NCBI GenBank assembly: GCA_947460235.1
Contig: CANHGK010000013.1
Coordinates: 1 to 64,000, forward strand
Length of the DNA stretch: 64,000 nt
Origin: Paenibacillaceae bacterium
GTDB taxonomy: Bacteria > Bacillota > Bacilli > Paenibacillales > CANHGK01
Direction: 5' to 3'
Shown here: positions 29,131 to 38,672 of the stretch, piece after piece
Numbering within the stretch: the stretch's first letter is position 1
Layout of the letters: every line of letters begins with the position of its first letter
The notes under the pieces: model-generated
What the model saw: only the letters and a program-made list of their open reading frames with translations
Database searches by the model: none
Told to the model about the DNA's origin: nothing
Made by a program: the position numbers and the translations under genes

Positions 29131-30179
29131 AAAAAGGACATCAATCGTGGGAATTCTATAGTTCTCCAACCATTATTTCTAGTGGTACCGTCGTTGGCCC
29201 GGATGAAGGACTTGGTCCGTTAGCAAGACACTTTGATCGAATTCACGGTGATTTGCGTTTGAATCAAGAAAGCTGGGAAAAAGCTGAGCGCGCGTTACTT
29301 GAAGAGGCCGCCACGATCGCCATCGGCAAGGTGAAGTTACGTGAAGAAGATGTCGATTTTTGGATTGCAGGAGATTTAATGAATCAAATCATTAGTAGCA
29401 GTTTTGCGGCTCGTACGCTAGGGATCCCTTATCTTGGTGTATTCGGGGCTTGTTCTACGGCGATGCAAAGTTTAGCACTGTCCGGACTATTGATCGAAAG
29501 CGGTGCAGCAAAACGGATTTTGGCAGGCGCATGCAGTCACCGCGCAACGGCCGAGCGACAATTTCGAAACCCCACTGAATACGGCGCACAAAAACCACCA
29601 ACCGCTCAATTTACGGTAACAGGAGCCGGCGTTGGGTTGATCGTTTCCTCAAGTGACTACGATGAAATTGCCAGCAGACAACCTGAAATCCCGCCTCCAA
29701 TTCGTGTCACGGGTGCAACCATTGGACGCGTCGTAGATATGGGCGTCGATGATCCATATAACATGGGCGCTGCGATGGCACCAGCTGCTGTCGATACGAT
29801 TCAGGCCCATTTGCGTGACTTCGGTCGAACGGCAGAAGATTATGATGTCATCTTCACCGGCGACCTCGGGAATATCGGTCACATCATTGCAAAAGAACTG
29901 TTGAACGAACAAGGTGTAACGTTCAAATCGAATGCGTTTATGGACTGCGGTATGCTTATTTTTGATCAGCAAAAACAGCAAGTCTGGTCTGGAGGAAGCG
30001 GTTGTGGTTGTGTGGCAACGACAGCCTATGGATATTTACTTAATGAAATGCGCAAAGGAACATGGAAGCGAATTCTGGTTGTGGCAACAGGGGCACTACT
30101 CTCACCGGTATCGTATCAACAAGATGAAACAATTCCATGCATTGCGCATGCCGTTATTCTGGAAGGAGGAAATGTGTAA
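29127..30179 (+). CDS. spoVAD: Stage V sporulation protein AD
   Basis: Thiolase-like fold; LGVFGACSTAMQSLALSGLLIESGAAKRILAGACSHRATAERQFRNPTEYG. Confidence 0.95.
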   Translation: MKKGHQSWEFYSSPTIISSGTVVGPDEGLGPLARHFDRIHGDLRLNQESWEKAERALLEEAATIAIGKVKLREEDVDFWIAGDLMNQIISSSFAARTLGIPYLGVFGACSTAMQSLALSGLLIESGAAKRILAGACSHRATAERQFRNPTEYGAQKPPTAQFTVTGAGVGLIVSSSDYDEIASRQPEIPPPIRVTGATIGRVVDMGVDDPYNMGAAMAPAAVDTIQAHLRDFGRTAEDYDVIFTGDLGNIGHIIAKELLNEQGVTFKSNAFMDCGMLIFDQQKQQVWSGGSGCGCVATTAYGYLLNEMRKGTWKRILVVATGALLSPVSYQQDETIPCIAHAVILEGGNV

Positions 30180-30583
30180 TGACACGATGGGAACAGTGGC
30201 TAGACTTACTGGCCAATAAACCGATGTGGTTAATGTTCGTACTTGCATTCGTAGTTGGCGGAGCAATTTGTTTGATTGGCCAAATTTTAATTGATGTAGC
30301 ACGATTAACTCCGGCACATGCGATGACGACATTGGTCGTTGCTGGAGTTGCACTCGATGCCTTAAATTGGTATGAACCGCTTATTGATTTTGCCGGGGCC
30401 GGAGCAACGGTGCCAATCACGAGTTTCGGAAATGCGTTATTTCACGGCGCAATGAGCGAATATCATCGCGACGGCTGGATTGGACTGTTAACTGGAATTT
30501 TCGAAGTCACAAGCGCTGGGATCTCGTGCGCGATTGTGTTTTCTTTTCTCGCTGCATTACTAATTAGGCCTGTAAAAAATTAA
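30179..30583 (+). CDS. spoVAEb: Stage V sporulation protein AE (SpoVAEb)
   Basis: GGAICLIGQILID ... DFAGAGATVPITSFGNALFHGAMSEYHRDGWIGLLTGIFEVTSAGISCAIVF. Confidence 0.92.
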   Translation: MTRWEQWLDLLANKPMWLMFVLAFVVGGAICLIGQILIDVARLTPAHAMTTLVVAGVALDALNWYEPLIDFAGAGATVPITSFGNALFHGAMSEYHRDGWIGLLTGIFEVTSAGISCAIVFSFLAALLIRPVKN

Positions 30584-30624
30584 CGCGTATTCCCTTGGAT
30601 CGCTCCAATGAGAACACGCGTTAT
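30573..30624 (-). terminator. Long hairpin terminator between spoVAEb and the tRNA operon
   Basis: TAACGCGTATTCCCTTGGATCGCTCCAATGAGAACACGCGTTA; T run on the minus side (downstream of tRNAs). Confidence 0.7.
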
Positions 30625-30656
30625 GGTTTATCTAACATGTTAGGTTGTAGTATTGA

Positions 30657-30730
30657 TGGGCCCTGAGGGACTCGAACCCACGACCAATCGGTTATGAGCC
30701 GACCGCTCTAACCAACTGAGCTAAGGGCCC
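30657..30730 (-). tRNA. tRNA with CAU anticodon (probably tRNA-Ile2, else elongator Met)
   Basis: GGGCCCTTAGCTCAGTTGGTTAGAGCGGTCGGCTCATAACCGATTGGTCGTGGGTTCGAGTCCCTCAGGGCCCA folds as a cloverleaf. Confidence 0.92.
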
Positions 30731-30745
30731 TACTAAAAAACGAAA

Positions 30746-30819
<74 letters not shown>

Positions 30820-30824
30820 ACGTC

Positions 30825-30880
30825 AAAAACGAACCTCTTTAATATAACGAATATAAACGTAATATGCAATAGGTTCGTTT
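30825..30880 (-). terminator. Rho-independent terminator after the exporter operon
   Basis: Minus strand AACGAACCT...AGGTTCGTTTTTG. Confidence 0.75.
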
Positions 30881-30898
30881 GCGTTATATGAAATAAAA

Positions 30899-33487
30899 TT
30901 ATTCAGTCAAATTGCCAGTAACCCATAAAATCGGTCTACTTGCGAGTAAGCGCTTTGCACCTTTAACTTTGTAGTATACATTCAAGCGGATCGATTTTCC
31001 GTAATTGATCGATTCTGACATCATCGAATACGGTTTATGAATCGTCAAGGAGTGTACGCCTAGTGCAAATGCACCATCCGTTACAGTGGCTCCGCTTCGG
31101 TCCAAATCAAGTTCATCAGACCAAATCGATTTCCCTGCTTCCGTTGCATATTCAATGATTACTTTACTGTCTTCATTGGAATAAGCAGCATCAGAATTAC
31201 GGGTTAATTGGTAATCCAATTGCAACGTCATTTCCGATTCAATAAACAATGGATGCAGCTCATTAAAAGAAATGGTGTATGGATATGCGTTCATCGATTG
31301 AACGGATTTTGATGGGAATGTCGTATCATGAATTGACCACGCAAAATCATTTACCCATGCATCTGGCGTTTGATCTGAAGTAGCTGCCTTATCATCGGCA
31401 ACACCTTCACCAATCCATAATTGCAAAGTATTTACATCAATTCCCTTTGGGATCGATGCTGAAATGGTCAATAACGCATCTGAAAATGGAGCTAATTTCC
31501 CTCCGCTTACAGGTACATTTGAAATGCTTGCAGGATACAAATTACCATTCACATTACGCAAGTAACCAAAAAATTTACCCGGTGTTACATAACGAGATTC
31601 TTTATTGGTGAGATTCAACCAAGCAACCAATACAGATGTACCTGAATCGGACTCAAAACGAATCGCATTTTTGTATTGAAGATCTACCCGTTTCCCAGCT
31701 TGATTAATTGACATTGTTTCGTTTGCAGACAACTGCTTCATCACATCCGCTTTCGACGCAGCATCCATCCGAACAATTTCAGACGATTTGTCAAGCAATC
31801 GCAATTGTACATTTTGAAAATTCGAAGTATATGGTAGTTTGGTCAGAACCATTACTGTACCAGAAGCCCCCGCAGAGATCGTCGCAATCCCTTGCGGATT
31901 TACCCATTTTGCATCTAATTTCAGTGCATCATCTAGCCAAATTTGAGGCGTGAATGTAGGCAATGAAATCGGTTTTGTATCTGTATTTGTGACAAGAACC
32001 CGCAATACCAACTCATCAGTTTCATCCCATGGCAAACGGCTGAAACCTACGATTTTAAGCGTTGCTTTTCCGTTTGACGCATAAGACCATGTTTCCCCAT
32101 TAATAACTTTAGTAACTGGTGCAGCTACTTCTTCAGTAATTGGCGGAAGTGCAAACATCGCAATTGGTTTGTTTGCAACCCCTTTTGCATCTCGAGCAGG
32201 ACCAGAAAAAACCCATAATTGCGCATTGGTCATGGAAGCACCGCTTGGAACGCTTATTTTACCTTTGTAATCTCGAACGGTTTGTGGCAACCAAATCGAA
32301 TCTTGATTGTCGATTACAGGTGCCACAGTTAATGGATATTGAACCCCGCTGGCCGTTTGTAACACATATGAATACTGTGGTACTGGAACATCTACGGTTC
32401 CACGTTGTTCCATCGTCCATGTCACTTGCGGAGTTACCGTTTCATCGCTAGTCGTAAATGTATATTTCGCTACGGTCATCCGAAGTGGTTGCAAATTCCA
32501 CTTCCACATCGCAGCTTGTCCAATCGAAGTGAGACCAATACTAGAAGACATTGAAGTACTTGGAAGAGGACACATCATCGTCATTACCGGAACCGATAAC
32601 GACGCAAGTGATGACGAACTACTTGATGTTACAACCTGTGTCACCCAAAGTTGCAATTGCTTTTCATTTAATTCTTCTGGAATCGTTGATAATAAGCTGA
32701 ACGTTCTAGGTGAACGCGGATTCGCAGGACCTTTATCATTGCTTGCACCGTCTAACGGGAAAAACAATCCTTCGTTTGACCTCAAATAATAACCAAATGA
32801 TGGAAGCTCAACGGCGCGGATGCCTTTGTTTTCGATCACAACCTCGATTTGAGCAATTCGCTCTCCCGCATCATTCGTAGAAATGTTTAATTTTTTTAAC
32901 GATAAATTAAGTGGGACACCTTGTGATAACAGTTTGCCAGTTGTATTTACTGGAAGCACCGAATTCGCAATTGGACCTGCTTTTTTGATCAAACCAATGC
33001 TTCGTTGAAAAAGTTTGTTACTAAAATCCCAACGAACGATTTGTACTTGAAGGTTATTCCAACCAAGTTCAGCAGGTACAACCGCATAGTAACTTAATAC
33101 AATGGTTTCCCCAACCGAGATACGCGTGCGATTCCGATCTGAAGGCATCAATTGAACCGAGAACGATGAACCCTTTAACGTGGATAGTTTTACCCAGTAA
33201 TCCATCATATCAACATCTTTTTTGCCTTCATTCTTAAACGAAACAGCAAAACGCAACACATTGCCGAGATCCCCCGGCATCTCGTATGCTTCCTTCCAAA
33301 CAAATTTCATCCCATTCGAATCGGCAACGGTTCCTGCCGGGAGAATCACTTTCGGAGTAACAGGGGCAATCGTTGGCTTTTTCACCGTTGCAGCCACACC
33401 GGCTTGGAGTGCACAAACAATTACTAGAGATGCAATAATGCATATCGAGACAAATAATTTAAATGGATTGGTATTTGCGCGTTGCAT
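30899..33487 (-). CDS. Large secreted protein with about five degenerate beta-sandwich-like repeats
   Basis: Signal peptide; recurring pattern (VxxxNxGxxxxxLPxFxYYLRxxxGxxYPL...IPxxxxxxxLQLWV). Confidence 0.75.
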   Translation of the reverse strand: MQRANTNPFKLFVSICIIASLVIVCALQAGVAATVKKPTIAPVTPKVILPAGTVADSNGMKFVWKEAYEMPGDLGNVLRFAVSFKNEGKKDVDMMDYWVKLSTLKGSSFSVQLMPSDRNRTRISVGETIVLSYYAVVPAELGWNNLQVQIVRWDFSNKLFQRSIGLIKKAGPIANSVLPVNTTGKLLSQGVPLNLSLKKLNISTNDAGERIAQIEVVIENKGIRAVELPSFGYYLRSNEGLFFPLDGASNDKGPANPRSPRTFSLLSTIPEELNEKQLQLWVTQVVTSSSSSSLASLSVPVMTMMCPLPSTSMSSSIGLTSIGQAAMWKWNLQPLRMTVAKYTFTTSDETVTPQVTWTMEQRGTVDVPVPQYSYVLQTASGVQYPLTVAPVIDNQDSIWLPQTVRDYKGKISVPSGASMTNAQLWVFSGPARDAKGVANKPIAMFALPPITEEVAAPVTKVINGETWSYASNGKATLKIVGFSRLPWDETDELVLRVLVTNTDTKPISLPTFTPQIWLDDALKLDAKWVNPQGIATISAGASGTVMVLTKLPYTSNFQNVQLRLLDKSSEIVRMDAASKADVMKQLSANETMSINQAGKRVDLQYKNAIRFESDSGTSVLVAWLNLTNKESRYVTPGKFFGYLRNVNGNLYPASISNVPVSGGKLAPFSDALLTISASIPKGIDVNTLQLWIGEGVADDKAATSDQTPDAWVNDFAWSIHDTTFPSKSVQSMNAYPYTISFNELHPLFIESEMTLQLDYQLTRNSDAAYSNEDSKVIIEYATEAGKSIWSDELDLDRSGATVTDGAFALGVHSLTIHKPYSMMSESINYGKSIRLNVYYKVKGAKRLLASRPILWVTGNLTE

Positions 33488-33536
33488 GATTCCCCTCCTT
33501 TTCCGAATTTCACAATTGCTTGCCGGTCTTCATTTA

Positions 33537-34955
33537 TTAATCCGCACGCAACATTGGATTATTAGGTGTGTTGGTTTTTATTGTTTTTAATTGTTGATTG
33601 CCTTCCGTTTGCCATTCCTTTAGCGCTTGTCGGACTTCTTTTTTTCCTTCAATGACAAGTTGTAATTTTTGACGGCCAATATCAAAGATGGAATAGATGT
33701 TTGGATATTTTACTGAAAGACGATCATTATTTTGCTCAAAAGACGGCGTCAACGTGTAAAAGGCTTTCACATTATAATTTGCACCACTAATCGGTTTAAT
33801 AAATTCTTGACGCGAAACAAGTTGATATAAATTACGGGAGCGAAGTTTTGCCCAATCATCACCATTAATAAATTTCAGCAATTGCCATGCGCCTTCTTGG
33901 TTTTGGGCTTTTACATTGATCGCAAAAATCCCATCTAAATAAATTGGACTACCAATTCCAGGCGCATCCGGATGGGTTGGTAACGTCACGACATCCCAAT
34001 CAAACGGTTTGAAATTTTTGATTTTTGATGCGTTTTTGTTTGCATCAACAATATTGTTAATGTCCGCATTGCTGACGACCATCATCGCCGCTTGCCCAGA
34101 CATAAACGGATCTCCAAAAAAAGGATTTGGATTCATTTGTGAATAATCCATTGGCCCAGTCATAATTTTATCTTTTTGATTCTTAATTAATGTTTTCCAT
34201 ACATTTTCCCAATCACTTGAATCAACAGTCATCGTTGTAGCTGTGTCATCGACCATATTCAAACCTAATGAAGAGGTGTATGCATTCATATCATAAAAAA
34301 TCTCACCAGAACGTCCCAGTGCCAACCCGAATGTGCGCTCTTTTCCGTCTCCATGCGCAACGCGGCGAGCCAAATTAAAAATATCATCCCACGTCATCCC
34401 GTCTTTCGGAAACGGAACGCCTGCATCGGTAAATATTTTTTTATTAAAAGCGAGTGCATTCCCTGTAAATGTAGGTGCGAGCGCATATAATTTGCCGTCA
34501 CCCATCGTTTTCAAACCTTCACGAACAGAAGGAACAATTTTATTCAAATCAAATTGATCACGCTGCGCAAGTGGATCAAGTGGTGCAAGCAAGTTTTCAT
34601 CAATCAAATTTGGAATATCGTTCGGACTAATATGCACCAAATCAGGTGGATTAGAGCCGGTCATTATTTTTTTTAAGTTCTCAAGTGGATCCACAATCGT
34701 CTGCGGATCATTATTGTAGCGATACATTCCATCATCCGTTGCCATCGTGTATTCGATTTTTGTTTTTGGATGAGAGTACTCAAACAAATCCGTAAATTGT
34801 TGACGCGTATAATCTTCTCCCATTCCGGTATCATCAGCAATTCGGATAATTTGTTCTTTGTCCGCGTTAGGATCATCGGTTTTCTTACATGCAGTTGCCG
34901 TTAAAACAAGCGATACAATTGTCGCTACACTAACTATTCTTACCCATTTTTGCAT
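33537..34955 (-). CDS. Extracellular solute-binding lipoprotein, family 1 (sugar-type)
   Basis: Lipoprotein-like signal ending ATAC; SBP_bac_1-like body (YALAPTFTGNALAFNKKIFTDAGVPFPKDGMTWDDIFNLARR; FMSGQAAMMVVS). Confidence 0.87.
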   Translation of the reverse strand: MQKWVRIVSVATIVSLVLTATACKKTDDPNADKEQIIRIADDTGMGEDYTRQQFTDLFEYSHPKTKIEYTMATDDGMYRYNNDPQTIVDPLENLKKIMTGSNPPDLVHISPNDIPNLIDENLLAPLDPLAQRDQFDLNKIVPSVREGLKTMGDGKLYALAPTFTGNALAFNKKIFTDAGVPFPKDGMTWDDIFNLARRVAHGDGKERTFGLALGRSGEIFYDMNAYTSSLGLNMVDDTATTMTVDSSDWENVWKTLIKNQKDKIMTGPMDYSQMNPNPFFGDPFMSGQAAMMVVSNADINNIVDANKNASKIKNFKPFDWDVVTLPTHPDAPGIGSPIYLDGIFAINVKAQNQEGAWQLLKFINGDDWAKLRSRNLYQLVSRQEFIKPISGANYNVKAFYTLTPSFEQNNDRLSVKYPNIYSIFDIGRQKLQLVIEGKKEVRQALKEWQTEGNQQLKTIKTNTPNNPMLRAD

Positions 34956-34962
34956 TTTAAGT

Positions 34963-35808
34963 TCATCCTTCCGTAGGTTTCAAATAATTTGGCGGATAAA
35001 TGCGAATATGATCTCCGTGCCATTCCATTCGCGCTTTATCGTTAATGTTTAAATCCGTAAACCAACCTGCTGGAGCCTGTAAACGACCATTTCGGTCGAC
35101 AACCACAAACTCTTCATGTGTATGTTCATCTTGTTTTTTTAGCCATTCACTACTTGTGAGTCCATCTCGGATCGATACAACACGGTCTACCTGCTGAGCG
35201 AGTGCCAAATCATGCGTAACAATAACAATCGTGACGCCAAACTGTTTATTTAGTCCGCGAAAAATATCCATAATTTGTGCGGAAGTTTGCGTGTCGACGG
35301 ACCCAGTAGGTTCATCGGCCAGTAACAATTTTGGATGGTTCGCGAGTGAAATCGCAATGGCAACACGTTGTTGTTCCCCGCCAGACAATTGGACGAGTTT
35401 TTGGTGCATCCGATGAGTAAGCCCGACCGCCTCGAGTAACTCAAGTGCATACGCGCGGTCACTCGTTCCATTCAAAATCATCGGTAATTCAATATTTTCT
35501 AGAGCAGATAAATAAGGCATTAAATTTCTCGCATTATTTTGCCACACGAAACCGACGGTATTGCGTTTATATTCGACAAGTTGCTGTTCTTTCACCGTAA
35601 GCAAATTCCAACCATTGACGAGCACCGTACCCGCACTTGGACGATCCAAACCGCCCAATATATTCATTAAGGTTGATTTACCACTTCCACTATTACCAAT
35701 AATGGCAATCATTTCACCATCATCCACCTGCAAATTTAGCCCCTGAAGTGCGACAACTTCCACATCTGATGATTTGAAAATTTTAACCAAACCTTCACAC
35801 GTAATCAT
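34963..35808 (-). CDS. ABC transporter ATPase (LolD/MacB type) with C-terminal AbrB-like extension
   Basis: Walker A GNSGSGKST, LSGGEQQRVAIA, LLADEPTGSVD; extension EFVVVDRNGRLQAPAGWFTDLNINDKARMEWHGDHIRIYPP. Confidence 0.93.
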   Translation of the reverse strand: MITCEGLVKIFKSSDVEVVALQGLNLQVDDGEMIAIIGNSGSGKSTLMNILGGLDRPSAGTVLVNGWNLLTVKEQQLVEYKRNTVGFVWQNNARNLMPYLSALENIELPMILNGTSDRAYALELLEAVGLTHRMHQKLVQLSGGEQQRVAIAISLANHPKLLLADEPTGSVDTQTSAQIMDIFRGLNKQFGVTIVIVTHDLALAQQVDRVVSIRDGLTSSEWLKKQDEHTHEEFVVVDRNGRLQAPAGWFTDLNINDKARMEWHGDHIRIYPPNYLKPTEG

Positions 35809-35810
35809 GA

Positions 35811-38669
35811 TTATCGCTCCTCTCCGAGTTTCACCGCTTGATGAATGCGTAATCTGCGAATAAATAAATTTAAGATCATAAATCCAACGAGAATCATCAC
35901 CAGCACAACGGACATTAATTCAATCGTATCTTGCGCTTCAAATACAATTCGGAACGGTGGCAATTGAGCATCGGCTTGTTCTGTCGTTTGTAAAAACGGT
36001 AAAAACCATTTACTCACAAGTTGTCCAAATAATAAGCCAAGGCCAATTGATGTTCCAGATGTTAGCAATTGCTCGAACAGCAACATTCCGGTCAACTGAG
36101 ATTTCGATAATCCAGATGCGCGCAAAATCCCTAGTTGAACAACTCGTTTTGATAGTGCAAATACCCAAAACAAGATATAACCAAGAAATGACACAATCAC
36201 GGTCAATAAAAATCCCATACTCAAAATTCCAAATACACCACCACGAGACGGTAGTTTTTGTTGAGTAATGAGTGCATTTCGCACATCCAACACATCAGCG
36301 AGTATAATTTGCTTTTGCTGTAATTGTTCGATGATCGGAGTTAACGGAGCACCTGTTTTCATTTTCATCCAGACCGTATAAGGTATCGTGCCTACCTGAT
36401 CGTACACATAATCCAAATTCGCAATAAAAAACGGTCGCTCTCTTGGATCTAACGATGGCCAATAATCAACCATCGCACTAACGACCAATTCAACTGGTTG
36501 GTCATCGACAATTAAGGTTACCGTATCCCCTAAGTTCACCTGTTCGTCATGTGCCCATTTGGAAGAAACGATTACTGCCTCCTCCATATCACCCAACATC
36601 TTTAAATAATAAAAAGGATGTACCGGATACAAATCTCGGCGGAACCAAGCAACTTTCGCAAAATCGACATTGTCGAGTGCCATCAAATTCGCTTCACCAG
36701 TCGATCTTCCAGCAATAATCGCGTTCGTTTTTTGTTTCAAAACACGCGCGGTAGCTTCAACGCCCTGCAAAGTACCGAACACTTCGTATGGCGGTTCGTT
36801 ATAGGAAACTGGTTGAATGTCTGGTTTGTCCGGCTTGGCGGTTTGAGACGGAGACGCCCCGTTTGCGGAACCAGATGGTTTTTTTGTCGGTTTGGGTTGA
36901 TTCGGAACAAATGAATCCGCAACACTTTCCCAAACTGCTGTCATTTGGACATCCGTTCCATATTGATAACGAACACGATCTTCACTATTCGTATCCATCG
37001 TTCGTGCGGCCGCTGCATTATAAATACCAAGTCCGATCGTCAACATCAACAACAGCATCACCGGATAATACACAGCCGTTGAACGAGATAATTGAGTGCT
37101 TGTCAAATAAAAACTAACAGGCAACCAACGATGATTCAGTTTCGTTAATAATCTCAAAAGATAAGGCAATAAGCGAAGTGTAAATAATCCCATACCCGCA
37201 ATCGCAAGTGCGGGAACCATAAACAACACGGGTTGCAGCTGTAATTCAGCACCCGATAGGCCTGTCTGCTCGGTTAGCCATTGTTGATTCTGCATCATGT
37301 AATATCCATATCCTGCAACGCCCATGAAAATAATATCAATTCCAAAGCGATGCCAAAACGGATTGGACGCGTTGCGTGATGTTTGCTGCTTTAAGCGTAC
37401 AATAGACGTTTTCGCATTCAAAATGACCGGAATTGAGTATGCAAGTACTGCAATCACCACTGCAATCGTTCCATAAAAAATCGTGTCCGATCCAATGCCA
37501 ACCGGGATCGACTGCCTTTGCACGAATTCCAAAAATCCGTTGGCTGCACCAATGCTTTTCGCCATCACGAATCCAAGTGGGATCCCTGCGATAAGCGCAA
37601 GGACGCCTAATCCGGCAGCATCAAGCAATACATATGCAGTCAATTGCCTAAAACTCGCACCCCTGCTTTGAAGCACCGCAAATTCGGTGCGTTGCCTTTC
37701 CGCTGATTGTTGCGCGCTGATCACGATAAAGACAAGAATTAACATAATCATCGGTAATGCGAGTGCGAGTAGCAGCGCCTGTAGCGCATTACTACGTTCT
37801 CGGAATGTATCTAACAATCCTTGAAATGAAATATCCACATGCGTATCTGGTAATCTGTCAAATACTTCACGATCTAAGCGCTGAAGCGTTCGAGATACCC
37901 CTGCGATTTGAGTCGATTGAATCGACTGCAAATCATAAACTGTAAACCAGTATCCAAGGTTGAGCGGATATTCTTTCTGGATAATAAGTGTGTTTTCTAA
38001 CCACGATTCATCGACAAACAACCCATTAAGCAGCGCTGACATTCCCTCATACCAATACGGATCATTTTCGTTTTTCGGTTTGAATACACCGGTTATTTGG
38101 ACACGCAATTTTTTCTTGCCGGGTACTTTATAATCAAACTGATCGCCAATTCTTAAATTATAACGATCGATTGCATCTTCCAACACCATGACAGGGATGA
38201 TCGTTGATAATGATTTTGGTTTCGAAAAAGCACCTTGAACCACATCGATGTGATTTGCAAAATCACTCATTGCCATCATTGCCATTTGTCTGCGTTTACT
38301 AGCATCGGTTTTGTCAAAATCAACAACCTGTAAAGCCGTAGAACGAAGTGCCAACGTCCGAATCGATATCGTTTTGGGCAATCCCAAATCATCTGAGAAG
38401 GTTTGATTGATGTATTGATTCACTTGCGACCACGATTCTTGTTTAATCGGATCTGTTGCGGTGCGCTGATACCGAATCAACACGGACCCAGCAGGCATTC
38501 CATTTTGCACTGCGAACAACGTCTTTGTAATGACACGTTTTAATGCACCGTCAGCATACATCGGAATGCTCGTCGTAAACGCGACCACCAACACCAACCC
38601 AGCCCAAGTACTTATCGTCAACCACTTATAATTGACCCATTTACGCCATAATAATTTGAACAACCGCAT
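35811..38669 (-). CDS. FtsX-like ABC transporter permease (952 aa)
   Basis: Two FtsX-type TM blocks with a large extracytoplasmic domain; adjacent ATPases. Confidence 0.9.
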   Translation of the reverse strand: MRLFKLLWRKWVNYKWLTISTWAGLVLVVAFTTSIPMYADGALKRVITKTLFAVQNGMPAGSVLIRYQRTATDPIKQESWSQVNQYINQTFSDDLGLPKTISIRTLALRSTALQVVDFDKTDASKRRQMAMMAMSDFANHIDVVQGAFSKPKSLSTIIPVMVLEDAIDRYNLRIGDQFDYKVPGKKKLRVQITGVFKPKNENDPYWYEGMSALLNGLFVDESWLENTLIIQKEYPLNLGYWFTVYDLQSIQSTQIAGVSRTLQRLDREVFDRLPDTHVDISFQGLLDTFRERSNALQALLLALALPMIMLILVFIVISAQQSAERQRTEFAVLQSRGASFRQLTAYVLLDAAGLGVLALIAGIPLGFVMAKSIGAANGFLEFVQRQSIPVGIGSDTIFYGTIAVVIAVLAYSIPVILNAKTSIVRLKQQTSRNASNPFWHRFGIDIIFMGVAGYGYYMMQNQQWLTEQTGLSGAELQLQPVLFMVPALAIAGMGLFTLRLLPYLLRLLTKLNHRWLPVSFYLTSTQLSRSTAVYYPVMLLLMLTIGLGIYNAAAARTMDTNSEDRVRYQYGTDVQMTAVWESVADSFVPNQPKPTKKPSGSANGASPSQTAKPDKPDIQPVSYNEPPYEVFGTLQGVEATARVLKQKTNAIIAGRSTGEANLMALDNVDFAKVAWFRRDLYPVHPFYYLKMLGDMEEAVIVSSKWAHDEQVNLGDTVTLIVDDQPVELVVSAMVDYWPSLDPRERPFFIANLDYVYDQVGTIPYTVWMKMKTGAPLTPIIEQLQQKQIILADVLDVRNALITQQKLPSRGGVFGILSMGFLLTVIVSFLGYILFWVFALSKRVVQLGILRASGLSKSQLTGMLLFEQLLTSGTSIGLGLLFGQLVSKWFLPFLQTTEQADAQLPPFRIVFEAQDTIELMSVVLVMILVGFMILNLFIRRLRIHQAVKLGEER

Positions 38670-38672
38670 CTT

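Noticed and set aside
33537-34955. Possible complete sugar import system
   Set aside because: No MalF/MalG-type permease genes are present; neighbouring ABC genes are FtsX/MacB type
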